A stretch of 64,000 nt of DNA from Isoetes taiwanensis (lineage: Eukaryota; Streptophyta; Lycopodiopsida; Isoetales; Isoetaceae). The notes beneath the pieces were generated by a model. That model worked only from the letters and a program-made list of their open reading frames with translations. It was not told the DNA's origin and did not search any database. Position numbers and translations under genes: made by a program. Location of the stretch: positions 3,749,487-3,813,486 of the forward strand of contig JAJEKV010000049.1 in the NCBI GenBank assembly GCA_021234155.1, written 5' to 3'. Positions within the stretch are counted from its first letter, which is position 1; each line of letters opens with the position of its first letter. This document shows positions 12,060 to 22,805 of the stretch, piece after piece.

Positions 12060-14450
12060 TCTTCATGGGCAATTGTGACAGGTATTGTTGTGGGCCACGG
12101 GAAAGTGTGGAATGAATATGGCTTTTGACACAGAACAACCCATGAGATTTGATCCCTTGGCTGACAAATTGTTGCAACTGCGCCTCTCAAAAGGAGCTTG
12201 GCCACGGGTATCAGATGACAATCAGGTCACGCGCTATGGTAGGCAGTTGTTGCTGTTGTGCAGTATCTTTGACCTAGTAATTTGCAATGGACTAGCGCAA
12301 TGGCCATCCTTCAACAAGCACACTTGCAGGCAGGAGAACCAAGGGGGCGGATCTAGTGTGGTAGACTATATATTGGTGGCGGAACATGATATGCATGTTG
12401 TCAAACACTTTCGACTGGGAACAAATAGTAGGATAAGAAGGTGGACTCGGACCACCTACCACTCTTGGCAGGTTGTCCCAACCACCTATGCAGCACTCCC
12501 GCGCATGTCTCAGCTGCGACTGGACTATGAACACGCAAGGGCTTACACCAGATGCTCACAGATGACTTGACAGACATTTGCAATTCCCTATGCTAGATCA
12601 ACAGGCAGATAAGTTCATTGACTTCCTTTAGGCTACTCCCGCAAGGTGCTTTGGGAGAAGCCGCCCCCGATGGACCACGGGAGCCATGGCCTTCTCACAT
12701 AACCGTGCAAGGAACACGTACGTTGACTCCACCAGGTCACAGAACATGCTCTGTTGCCTGCATGGGCCAGACAATACCGTCTTTTCCTTAAGGATAAGAA
12801 GGCCAGATATATCATGGCCCATCAGCAAGAAATGTTCTTCCTCCTAGACCGTCATCCTAGGACCTTCTGGCGAAGGGTGCTCAGAAAGCTTATACAGCCT
12901 ATAGAGAATATCACTCTCGAACAATGGGGACAATACCTGCATTAGCTTTACAATCCTTAGGAAGCACAAGAAACAGTACCCCCACAGCATGGCCCAGTGC
13001 TGAACAACATAGAGGCAAACATAGACTAGGGCCTACAGTGTCTAGCCAATGGAAAAGCACTAGACCTGGATGGTATATATGCCTAGTTGCTCAAGTGGGC
13101 AGGACCATACATAGTATCTGTGCTGACTGCCATGTTCAACAAGGTGCTACAGGATGGTTTCCCCCCACAGTGAATCGCTAGCGGAGTTGTTCCCATATAC
13201 AAGGCAGGTGACCCACACTGCCCAGCAAATTACTGAACAATCATGGTCAGCACAGTATTTGTAAAACTGCTTGTCGGCATTGTAAAGCAATAGTTGACAT
13301 CCTAGACAGAGGCAACAGACGTGCCGGGCCCTCACACAAGTGGGGTTCAAGCCGCGACCATTGATCACATCTTCACACTACAGCGATGGCGAGACTTGTA
13401 TTGCTGCTTTTGGACTTCGTAAAGGCTTTTGACATGGTGCCTCGGGAAAGATGTGGGCAAGATTGAAAGACTTAGGTGTCCTGTACATAATGCACCATAT
13501 AGGTTATACGAGACATGTTCAAGCCGGTTGCATTTGACAAGCCAGCTATTCGAGAGCAGTATCGGGGTCTGTCAAGGATGGCATATCTCTCCTACATTAT
13601 TTGGACTGTACATTGATCATTTGGAGAGCTGGCTTGCAAAAAATGCGGGCAACAGAGCTCACCTATTGCACCAGATTGTCAGGAAGCTGATATTGTTGAT
13701 GATGTGGACCTCCTTGCTTAGACTTCGGCTGAAATGCAGCATCATCTCGATGCTCTAGACACATTATGCCAGGCAACTGTCATGTAAGTCAACCTGACTA
13801 AGACTACGGTAGTCCTCATATCATCCTCACGTCAGCCGCGAGCCCCATCCTTCATTTATCGGGTGCAAAATATGGATAGCTATGTAGGAGTGGAGTCCTC
13901 CTCTAGTATTCAGTGGGATGCTTCCATTCGGCTACGAGCGGCAACGGGCTGGAAGGCGCTATATGCCATGCAAAATAACAGTCATAGAGCAGAGTTATAT
14001 GATCGAGCCTATCAGTCGCACCTGTCCAAGGTCTTGGTGGCGCGTATCGTTTTATACAGGGTTGAGGTCTGGGGGTGTCCCTCGCTACCTATCCTTCTTG
14101 GCTAGGTACAGAAAGCCTTTTTGGAGTAGGTACAGACATGTATACCTACCTGCCTATGGAAGGACACAGACTCATTGCCTCGATCCGCACATGCGCACAC
14201 CATCTCTAAATTGAAACAGGGAGATGAATTGCGGAACCACAGCAAGATAAGCTCTGTCGATGCTGTCAAATGGGAGCCGTTGAAGATGAATGCCATACCC
14301 TATAGGGATGTCTGGCATATGACCAGATCTGGGTGTGTTATGCTGAGTTGGTCAGGCCTAGCTAGTCGCTCTATGTGATACTGAGCACGGCTGCAGTTCA
14401 GATGTTGGGATCATACCTCTAGGAGGTCATGGATCTGCAAGACCAACTAT
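12060..14450 (+). mobile_element. Decayed LINE (non-LTR retrotransposon), family A
   Basis: At 12085-12570 an AP-endonuclease tail is legible, including SSVVDYILVAEHD. From about 13060 reverse transcriptase blocks follow in shifting frames: AMFNKVLQDGFPP, then GVVPIYKAGD, then DFVKAFDMVPRE near 13420, LFGLYIDHLESWL near 13600, and YRVEVWGCPS near 14050. There are many frameshifts and stops, so it is dead. The remnant at 45490-46720 belongs to the same family. The borders are approximate and no tail is clear. Confidence 0.75.
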
Positions 14451-14559
14451 GTCTACGGACACTCGCATGATTTGAACATGTCTTGTTTGATATTGTACAG
14501 TTTGAAAACATTCTTATTACTGCTACGATTTTTCCCTCGAAAACCTTTCGGAGCGAGGG

Positions 14560-14612
14560 CATTAGAGTTTTTTTGAGGTCAATTAAGGGCCCTTACTCGA
14601 TGCCACGTCAAA
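14560..14612 (+). repeat. Left inverted repeat T1 of a candidate 4-kb element
   Basis: CATTAGAGTTTTTTTGAGGT, TCAATTAAGGGCCCTT and TGCCACGTC read inward. The reverse complement of 18482-18545 reads the same order with a small insertion. Confidence 0.5.
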
Positions 14613-15880
14613 AAGCTCGCGGCCAATGGGGAGCCGAGCTTGTACAGAGTTTTTTTACTGAGCCTTGGTTTCGTCATTCCAGGTGTCAACTGCATGTAGC
14701 TTCCGTAATATCCGTGCCTCTAGCTTCGGGTGTCAGATTACACACGTAGCAATTATGACCGTTAGCTCCCGCCCTCAATTCCCGCTCAGGTAATTTCTTC
14801 AACAAAGTTTACGCGAAACTCGATTGCCCGCGCCAAGGGAACTTCGATTTGCTCGGGAATAGCTTCGACCTGTGCCAAAGTGAGTTTCGACCACAAAAAA
14901 GCTTCAGTCAAGGTAAAATCACCGAGCCTTTCCTAGTATTTCGATTCCGCTCCACATTCTAATTTGAATTCTGTGACTTTAGATGGCTATAAGCTCTATC
15001 ACAATCGGAAATGACTTTGAAAGCTTCGTGGTGTCGACCGGGGGCTTTGTTACACTCCAACCTGGAATGCGAGGTGAATAGCGAGTCAAAAGATGCAGGA
15101 GAAGTGATGTTTCTGCACATTAAAAGGCTTTGGTGGTCGGAGAGATATTTGTACAAGTGAGTCATGTATACACTCCAACAAATATGGCAAAAGAAAAAAT
15201 AAGCAAGCGAAGAACTTTCCCACGGTTAGAAGCAAATTGTAAGTATGTACTTCTATGCAATCCATATCTAAATTAGTTCAGTTACTTATCCAGTTCATTC
15301 CTATTCTGTCAGGTTTGTGTATATCTGATGTGTAGAACACAGTCTCTTCACAGTAGTGTATTCCATTGCTTTCACCAAGATATGGGCTCTTTGTTGTTCG
15401 AAGGTAGCATACCAGTGCAGCTCACAGAAAAGGGGTATATGGTTCTGGAGGTATGAATACTCTCCACGAAGATCCAAGCTTATTGAGCTTCCATTGCCCA
15501 GCCTGTCCAAGCTATACTGTAGGCCTCTGGATGCCACTTCTGTCTTACTAGCCACGGAGTAAGTTGTCACAAGAAATGTTTACGGCATTGAAGGAGAAGG
15601 GAGGTTTCTGCGGGCATGTGAAGACAAATTTAGGAATTGATTTGTTCATTGCCTTATTCAAGATGTTTCTGATTCAAACCCAAATGGGTGGATAGTTTTT
15701 AGATAGTCTATTTCTTGAAGGTTGGAGTGCTCGACTTCATGATGGAGCTGAATCTACTGAATGCAGGATAAGTCAAGACATGGTTCGGTTCAGATATTGC
15801 ATTTGTATATGAATCTATGTAATATAAACATAAGTGACGATTAATTGGAGATCTATTGTATATTGATTGGAAAGGTTTGC
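14613..15880. other. Interior of the candidate element, unassigned
   Basis: GC-richer sequence (14700-14950) and short reading frames on both strands near 15300-15570. None matches a family I can name. Confidence 0.3.
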
Positions 15881-15906
15881 TTTGAGTGTAACATAAAAAA
15901 TTAAAG

Positions 15907-16040
15907 TAGCTACGATGCGAAAATATGAATATCATAAAATAAGGAAGTGTTGTTTTCGCACCGTAGGCACGGTGCGAAATTATGTATAACATAAAATATG
16001 GAAGTGTTGTTTTCGCACCGTAGCTACGGTGCGAAATTCA
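15907..16040. repeat. Palindromic satellite, left block
   Basis: Near-perfect palindromes such as TTTCGCACCGTAGCTACGGT followed by GCGAAA recur every 58 bp (15953, 16011), with a worn copy at 15907. They are separated by ATTATGTATAACATAAAATA and TGGAAGTGTTG. The same array resumes at 17046. Confidence 0.8.
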
Positions 16041-16175
16041 TTAGAGGTTTGATGGGATCACTTAAGGGCCCAACCCCGATGTCAGCATGGAAACCCACTA
16101 GGGTTGAGGCCTGAGACTCTAGGTTTCTAATGAACAGGTTGTAGATTCAAATCTGTATTTCATTAACAATCTCAA

Positions 16176-16833
16176 GAGCGTGGTTACAGTGCGCATTTGC
16201 CATATCCATAACCAATGGTTACATGCATTTCGTACTGTGGCTATTATGCAACACTTTATTTCTTTCTTTTTAGGGCGTGGCTACGGTTGTCATGTCCACA
16301 GCCCAATGAATACATGCATTTCGCATTGTAACCACTGTGCCCTTTTTTTTCGAACTTTTTTTTTAGGGGCGTAGTTACAGTGCGAATTTGCCATGTCCAC
16401 AGCCCGACGGATACATGCATTTTGCACTGTAACCACGCCCTAATTTTTTATTTTTATTTTTATTTTTTTTTAGGGCGTGGTTACAGTGCGAATTTGCCAT
16501 GTCCACAGCCCGACGGATACATGCATTTCGCACTGTAACCACGCCCTATTAGGGTGTGGTTACAGTGCGAATTTGCCATGTCCACAGCCCGACGGATACA
16601 TGCATTTCGCACTGTAACCACGCCAAATTTTTTTTTTTTAGGGCGTAGTTACAGTGCGAATTTGCCATGTCCACAGCTCGACGGATACATGCATTTCGCA
16701 CTGTAACTACTATGTGTTTTTTTTTTTTCGGTTCTTTCTTTCTTTCTTTCTTTATAGACCGTGGCTACAGTGCGAATTTGCCATGTCCACAGCCCAACGG
16801 ATACATGCATTTCGCACTGTAACCACTGTGCCC
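16176..16833 (-). repeat. Tandem array of seven snapback units with A-rich tails
   Basis: Seven units of about 71-77 bp lie at 16176-16246, 16272-16342, 16365-16441, 16472-16547, 16551-16624, 16640-16714 and 16757-16833. Each has inverted ends (GGGCGTGGTTACAGTGCGAA type) around a conserved core (TTGCCATGTCCACAGCCCG, ACGGATACATGCA). On the minus strand five of the seven are followed by an A-rich tail of 8-30 bases. No coding capacity. Confidence 0.85.
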
Positions 16834-17045
16834 ACTCTTTCATAGTCAATTTGACAATAACTAACGAGAGACTACTTTTGAACTCACAAAACACTACTCA
16901 AAATTTAATGAAACAAAAAGAGTTGTCATTGCCTAAATATCAATGTTCATTGCTCTAAATTACTGAAAGCATCCTCATTAACTTCCTCCTTTCAATTGAA
17001 CCTCTTCTTGTATGGCACCTATAGATAGATAAATAGAAAGTGTTG

Positions 17046-17238
17046 TTTTTGCATTGTAGCCACGGTGCATAAATATGTATAACATAAAATATGGAAGTGT
17101 TATTTTCGCACCGTAGCCACGGTGCGAAATTGTGTATAATATAAAATATGGAAACGTTATTTTCGCACCGTAGCCACGGTGCAAAATTGTGTATAACATA
17201 AAATATGGAAACATTATTTTTGCACCGTAGCTACGGTG
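17046..17238. repeat. Palindromic satellite, right block
   Basis: Four palindromes of the TTCGCACCGTAGCCACGGTG type (17046, 17103, 17160, 17217) with a 57-bp period and the same spacer as the left block. About 1 kb containing the snapback array separates the blocks. Confidence 0.8.
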
Positions 17239-17299
17239 TTAGTCACTCTTACATATCAAGCTGCTACTAAGGCACTCACCTTCAAACTATCACAAATCA

Positions 17300-18360
17300 A
17301 GGTGTTGCTCAACGAGAATGGTAAAGAGTAAATCAGATAAGGCATGGGAGTTGTTTAGCACATGGTATGATAATATAGTAGAGAAAGAATGGAATTTTTG
17401 TCAGAAGCATCCAGAAGAGTTTGAGGAGGAGATAGAGGAGCTAGTTGATGCAACTATTGTATACAATAATTTTTGCCCTACAGTAGACGTTATGGTAGAG
17501 TGTAACAGGTTGCATATGGGAGCATTCTTCATAGCTTCATGGCTAGAGCTGGACCTGACCTGAAACCATGTTATGTGGCTGATTTGCCTTTACTGAGCAT
17601 GCAAGCTTTAATTAAGATATTTCTGAAGGCTGATCAAGACCGAATTAGGAGGTTTTTGAGGAGACTACCGCTAACTCGCAGAAAAAAAGGCAAAGAAAGT
17701 TTTTACAACGTAGATATTATGTTCAACACATACATGATTTACAATAAGTCAAACCAAGATGCCAGGTTCTTCAAGTGTGGAGGTCGCCGATAGAATGTCC
17801 CGCCTCACCAAGAGAGGAGCAAATAGATCCCGCAGTAAAAAGAAGCTCCTCTTGGAAAACGAGGAGAATGAGGAGGTATTGGAAGAGGAGGTCTCTGAGA
17901 AGTTGGCCTTTAGCCCAGAGGTCTATATTCATAGCTCCAAAAGCTCGCAATGCATCTTCATCTATTGGTTGCTTCCAAGTGAACTTATTCATGTAAGGCA
18001 GGCATCCTTTTGGCAATTGCACTCTAAGTTGACCTCGAATTAGTTTGATCCTGAAACGTAAGTATTAGAACCAAGAACACTCAAAGGACTGCAATGACAA
18101 CTTGGAAACCAAATACCTTTGCCATTGACGCTGCAAAAGACCGAAACCGAGCGGAGCTTAGAATTAGGAAGATTCTTGCCAACAAACAGTTTTAAATTTA
18201 CCGGCAAGAATCCGCCATAATTCGAATTCAAACAATGCTTGGGCGCGATGGCAAAGTCGTTGGCGCTCGATGGCGCGATGGCAAGCTCGATGGCGCTGAA
18301 GCTCGATGGCTGAAGCTCGATGGTGGGAAAAGGAAAATCTTAGATGTAATCATTAAATTT
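17300..18360. other. Coding-like fragments, unassigned
   Basis: Plus strand 17318-17793 holds two overlapping frames of acidic/basic character. Minus strand 17771-18060 holds an open stretch (PKGCLPYMNKFTWKQP) preceded by a good acceptor (TTTCAG at about 18055). A further minus-strand open stretch at 18100-18350 lacks an ATG in its frame and does not splice cleanly in phase. They look like gene fragments, perhaps captured by the surrounding inverted-repeat element. I cannot name them. Confidence 0.25.
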
Positions 18361-18389
18361 TGTGGTCGTTAGGAAATAATGATTGCAAA

Positions 18390-18472
18390 GTTAGGTACGA
18401 GGTTAGGTTCGGAGGGGGGGAAGTTAGGTTAGGGGAGAGTGAAAGTTAGGTATGGAGGGGGGAAAGGTAGGT
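18390..18472 (-). promoter_or_regulatory. Cluster of MYB AC-element-like motifs
   Basis: Minus strand has ACCTAAC at 18390-18396, 18402-18408, 18423-18429 and 18445-18451, and ACCTACC at 18466-18472. Such AC elements are bound by R2R3-MYB proteins in plants. No intact downstream gene is found, so function is speculative. Confidence 0.3.
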
Positions 18473-18481
18473 TTGGGATCC

Positions 18482-18545
18482 TACGTGGCAGCCCCCCCAA
18501 TATACTCTTACAAGGCCCTTATTTGACCTCAGAAAAACTCTAATG
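18482..18545 (-). repeat. Right inverted repeat T2 of the candidate 4-kb element
   Basis: The reverse complement reads CATTAGAGTTTTTCTGAGGT, CAAATAAGGGCC, then a 14-bp insertion and TGCCACGTAGG, matching T1 at 14560. Confidence 0.5.
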
Positions 18546-18650
18546 TTTCTTAACTCGCGCAGTAATAAGTCTGTTGCGCTCTCTTGGGGTCCCATAGGCC
18601 GATTGGTCTCCGTGGACGATAAAAACCATATTCTATTCTATTCTGTTCCA
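18546..18650 (+). mobile_element. 3' end fragment of a LINE with (ATTCT)n tail
   Basis: TCCGTGGACGATAAAAACC followed by ATTCTATTCTATTCTGTTCC resembles the 3' end of the LINE at 40250-44935 (GGACAATAATGTCT followed by ATTCTATTCTATTCTG). The next LINE starts directly after this tail. Confidence 0.5.
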
Positions 18651-21042
18651 TTAAGGAAGCATGTATCGATCTTTATTATTGAGAAGTCATAATCAGAAAT
18701 GGTTTGATAAAGATTGTCTACTTGCCAAGCAAGCTCTGAATAGGGCTGCTGACAAACAGCAGGCCAGCAAGACCTACAAGAAGATTCTGAGACGAAAGAA
18801 ACATGAATGGCAGCGTGCACATGAAACTGAACTGGCAAAACGTGTGTTAGTAGAACCAAAAGCATTTTGGAATATAACCAAGAAGCCCCTTGCGGGCTAT
18901 GATTTTACAGCAGAGGAGATGGTCTCATGGTTGCATGAGCTGTATATGATTCCTGCCCAGCGGAAAATGATTCAAGCGCATCCTATAAGTGGTGAAATCT
19001 TCACTTCTGAAGATGTAGATGACGCATTGTCACGCTTGAAAAATGGCAAATCCTCTGACAATCTTGGTATGGTATCCGAATTATGCAAGTGGGGAGGTAG
19101 CCTACTCTTTGAGAAACTTGCTAATATTTTCAACTTGGTGCTCATAAATGGTAGTCTTCCAGATGCTTGGTATGTGAGTCGGGCTGTCCCAATATTTAAA
19201 TGTGGTGATAAGCATGATATACACAATTACAGGACAATTTTAGTTGGGAATACCATGGCAAAGATCTTTGCCTCTCTAATTGAACGGAAATTGGTGGATT
19301 GGGCTATAGAAGCAAATGCTAGAACAGCATGTCAAGCTGGTTTTCGAGCTGGATATTCTACCCTGGACCATTTAGTAACGCTCCGAGTACTTACAGAAAA
19401 TGCAAAGGGCTGTGGCAACCAATTATTCTTGGCATTCATGGATCTCACTAAGGCTTTTGACAGAGTTGATCGGGGGAAACTCCAAGACAGAATGGATGCA
19501 CTTGGAATTCCTTTTGCTCTCAAGGAGGCAGTAGCATGCTTATACAAAAAGGTCCTGGTAGGGCTTTCTTTTCCTCTCAAATCAGACAAGCTGATAGAAA
19601 GCACCATTGGAGTTAAGCAAGGCTGCCCCTGTTCACCCATGCTTTTCGGGCTTTTCATTGATGAAATAGAATCTTGGCTTGATAGCAGCAATGGAGTTGG
19701 TGCCGAGCTATGCGGCTATGTCGTGAAACTATTGCTCTTTGCGGATGATATTGTGCTGATTTCTAAAACCCAACGGGGCTTGCAGTCGCACTTAGATACC
19801 TTCTACAACTTCTGTGTACAAAAAGGTATGTCAGTTAACCATTCCAAGTCTAAAATTCTGATTTTTGGCACACGCTCTCATGCCAAATTTTCAATTGGAG
19901 ATATCCCATTAGAAACTGTTAATCAGTACAAATACCTGGGGATAGAAATGACATCCAATTATAAGTGGAATATTGCAGCATCAAAGAGAGCAGCGGGTGG
20001 ATTGAGAGCATTATTTCCTCTTTTTCAGATCTGTGTGCAAAATAACCTTGAGAGTTGGCATCTGTGCAAGTTGCTTTTTGGTGTATTAGTCAAACCAGTA
20101 ATGTTGTATGGGTGTCAGGCCTGGGCACCTGGGTTAGCAAAATCAGGTTGGGAACAGCTAGAAAGAGTACAAAAGAGATTTCTGGTTGAAGAATTGGGTG
20201 TCAAAGCTCAAACACCCTACATCATGCTTTTGGCGGAAACAGGAACAGTTCCAATTGAGATTGATGCTCTCTGCCAAACGCTTCACTACCTGAATAGGAT
20301 CTCAAATCTAGACCCAGATCGCCTTCCTGCCTTGGCACTAACACATTCTCAAGGGAAGCTAAATGGATGGTATGCCGCAGTAATCAAGTGGGCGCATAAA
20401 TGGGGTATATCACCTGACAGCTGGCCTCATAAATGGGATGAATTGCAAACTTTTGTATCAGCTAAAGCAGTTGCCAAACTTTGGGAAGATTGTGAAAATA
20501 GTGTGAAAGCGACCTTCTATAAAAAGGAAATAAATAGTCTTGATACCTATGGCGAGCAACCATATCTTGGGCAAGATACTAGACCAGACCTGAGAAAAAT
20601 CATCTCCAGGACGCGGCTCTCCTCTCACCACCTCGCCATAGAGACTGGGAGATGGCAAAATCTAGCTCGTGAAGATCGGCTATGCCCCTGTTGCTTGGCA
20701 GAACCTCAGGTTGAAGATGAGACTCACGCCTTGCTCTTTTGCCCATCCTATAAGCATATTCGGGAGGCTTTCGGTGTCAATGCTGGTAATCTCAAAGACT
20801 TATTCAGGACACATCCATCCAAAGTAGGGATGTACCTAAAGTCTATTTTCAGGGAGAGACTGGATGTCATACATCTATATGAGCACATGTCAGTACTCGA
20901 AAACTCTGGGATGTTCATGTTCTGATAATTTTCACAGAGTTCTTTATTCATTTTTTTTTGCCCAAAAAAAACCATTGTACTGTTTTGCCATATGGACCTG
21001 AGGGTCCCTCAAATGGCGTGATAATAAATTGATTGATTGATA
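18651..21042 (+). mobile_element. 5'-truncated LINE, family B
   Basis: Consists of the reverse-transcriptase ORF (18661-20925) and a short 3' UTR with a hairpin (GGACCTGAGGGTCC near 20995) ending in ATTGATTGATTGATA. The endonuclease region and ORF1 are absent. The remnant at 28550-30440 is the same family, with a related 3' end but an ATT tail. Confidence 0.8.
18661..20925 (+). CDS. LINE ORF2 fragment: reverse transcriptase with C-terminal zinc knuckle, 754 aa
   Basis: This would copy element RNA into DNA by target-primed reverse transcription. Reading from the N-terminus: a basic linker (KKILRRKKHEWQRAH), then fingers and palm with NYRTILVGNTMAKI, QAGFRAGYSTLDHL, LTKAFDRVDRGKL, GVKQGCPCSPMLFGLF and the catalytic FADDIVLIS at about residue 360, then YKYLGIEM and the thumb (LYGCQAW). 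Near residue 680 a CPCC...H...C knuckle (CPCCLAEPQ, HALLFC) ends the protein, as in many plant LINEs. No RNase H or endonuclease is seen, consistent with 5' truncation. An in-frame stop lies just upstream (18652), so ATG 18661 is the first start. The frame is intact over 2.2 kb, unlike every other LINE here, which suggests recent insertion. Confidence 0.85.
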   Translation: MYRSLLLRSHNQKWFDKDCLLAKQALNRAADKQQASKTYKKILRRKKHEWQRAHETELAKRVLVEPKAFWNITKKPLAGYDFTAEEMVSWLHELYMIPAQRKMIQAHPISGEIFTSEDVDDALSRLKNGKSSDNLGMVSELCKWGGSLLFEKLANIFNLVLINGSLPDAWYVSRAVPIFKCGDKHDIHNYRTILVGNTMAKIFASLIERKLVDWAIEANARTACQAGFRAGYSTLDHLVTLRVLTENAKGCGNQLFLAFMDLTKAFDRVDRGKLQDRMDALGIPFALKEAVACLYKKVLVGLSFPLKSDKLIESTIGVKQGCPCSPMLFGLFIDEIESWLDSSNGVGAELCGYVVKLLLFADDIVLISKTQRGLQSHLDTFYNFCVQKGMSVNHSKSKILIFGTRSHAKFSIGDIPLETVNQYKYLGIEMTSNYKWNIAASKRAAGGLRALFPLFQICVQNNLESWHLCKLLFGVLVKPVMLYGCQAWAPGLAKSGWEQLERVQKRFLVEELGVKAQTPYIMLLAETGTVPIEIDALCQTLHYLNRISNLDPDRLPALALTHSQGKLNGWYAAVIKWAHKWGISPDSWPHKWDELQTFVSAKAVAKLWEDCENSVKATFYKKEINSLDTYGEQPYLGQDTRPDLRKIISRTRLSSHHLAIETGRWQNLAREDRLCPCCLAEPQVEDETHALLFCPSYKHIREAFGVNAGNLKDLFRTHPSKVGMYLKSIFRERLDVIHLYEHMSVLENSGMFMF

Positions 21043-22800
21043 TTCTGCACCTATACACATCCCTGCTCCTGGACAATTCACTTGGAGAACCAGCATCCAT
21101 GTTTCTCCTTCCAGCCAGAACTAACCTTGACAAAAGCCCTACTAGACCTGCTACATACCTCAGTCAATCCCTTGGTACTGTTATCATCCCATATATAGGC
21201 CGAACTAGCTTGAGATGGTATATCCACTCCCATAGTATCAAAATCTGTTCACTTACTCTAGTTTTAAAGCCGTAACAAGGCTGCATGTCTTCATGGTGCA
21301 TCTATGTGTTAGCATAGGCTACATATGGAACCCAAATAATATTTATACTTTCATTTGAATGTCTTTTATTCTATCAGTCCTTAAAATGACCCTAAATGTT
21401 CCTTAATTGTTCCTTGCTATTGCGTGCTTATGAACCAAGAAAATTCCTTCATTATTTATGCACCAATTAAGATGTGTGGACCCACCATGGCCATTGTGTG
21501 GCCAGATTCATAAGTCAGGTGTCTCCCACGTTCACCACCTTTTGGTAATAGAACGTGTGTCGCACCGAAGAGGCACGTAATGGAGGAAAGAGTCATGCTT
21601 CTTGAAGGAGAATTGGGTACAGAACTATGGACTTCACTCAAAGAACCCGAGTTAGAAAGGCTTTATGGACCCGTTCCAAATCTTTCCAAGTGGAAAGGAA
21701 TATCAACGTCCCCTATACCTCCATCCCATATAAATTGGTTCCACCAAAACACTAAACAAGTGTGCTTGATAGGTCCAATCATAGAGCTCTGCCTTGTGGC
21801 AATTGTTCTACATGACATAAAATGCCTCCCAATACCATTACTCATTATTGGATACAAGTGCCCCAGTACGTGGTGTTAGTGACATGACTCAAGTAGAGAA
21901 CATGTTGTTGATTTATTAATAAAAATATTGTAGTAATGGATTTCGCAGAAACTAGAGTGTAGTTCAACGAAAAGGAAAGAAGAAACTCCTCGGAGTAGAA
22001 CAAGTGCCAATGAAAACCAAATGTAAATCCTTCAATAAATAGAAATCTTGAAACCATAATTAGATATCTCTCGAACTAACCATAGGCCCACAATTTGCCA
22101 AGCAGTGCTGCTCACCCATCCCTAGAATCTCGATCCAATGGCTCAGAAAATGTGCATTCCTTCTTTTGAAAAAAATCATCACCTCTTCAATCAGATCACT
22201 AGAGTAACTTGGTTGCTCATTGCAATCTAACTAATCTTTTATAAGGAAACTAGGATCTGCACGATGTACCTCTAGACAATTTAACCCTATAAATCACACT
22301 CATAGTAGTGTAGTCTTTTTTTTTCAATACCATTATATCACCCACAACTTAGCAAATATAGTGCTCTAGAACAATGAAAATTTTACAATATATAAATTGT
22401 AGAGTAAAAGCAGACAGCTGTGACATTTCAAGGGTGTAATTGCATTGTAACAAATCTGTTAAATGCCAAGTTAGCTTTTTCAGCATCTGCTATAAAAATA
22501 ATTCTTTAGGCACAACTACATTATGTTGCTTCCTAGAGCTGCTAACAATGTTGCAGAGCTTTATTAATTTGACCATGTTGAGGGACTTTATCTGCCTCTA
22601 GCATTTGATGATCATATTATCAAAACACAATCTCATTCTATGAATCAAAAGCTCTTCATTGAGATTCATGGACGAATCAGGCTACCTAAATGAACACAAG
22701 ACAAGAAAATATAAGACTATAAACTGAGGCTCCTGAATGGGGAAAACCTTATCAAATAATGCTTTGACACTGGTACAATTTGCAATCTTTTCTTCTCTGT
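21043..22800. other. Intergenic, nothing recognised
   Basis: Short reading frames only; no domain, repeat end or RNA gene visible. Confidence 0.45.
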
Positions 22801-22805
22801 TTTAG

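Noticed and set aside
16176-16833. CRISPR-like regular repeats
   Set aside because: Units are self-complementary with A/T-rich linkers of uneven length, no unique spacers, and the genome is a plant nuclear one.
18661-20925. Intact RT ORF as a domesticated host gene
   Set aside because: It has a typical LINE 3' UTR and microsatellite tail and a decayed sister copy nearby; recent insertion explains the open frame.
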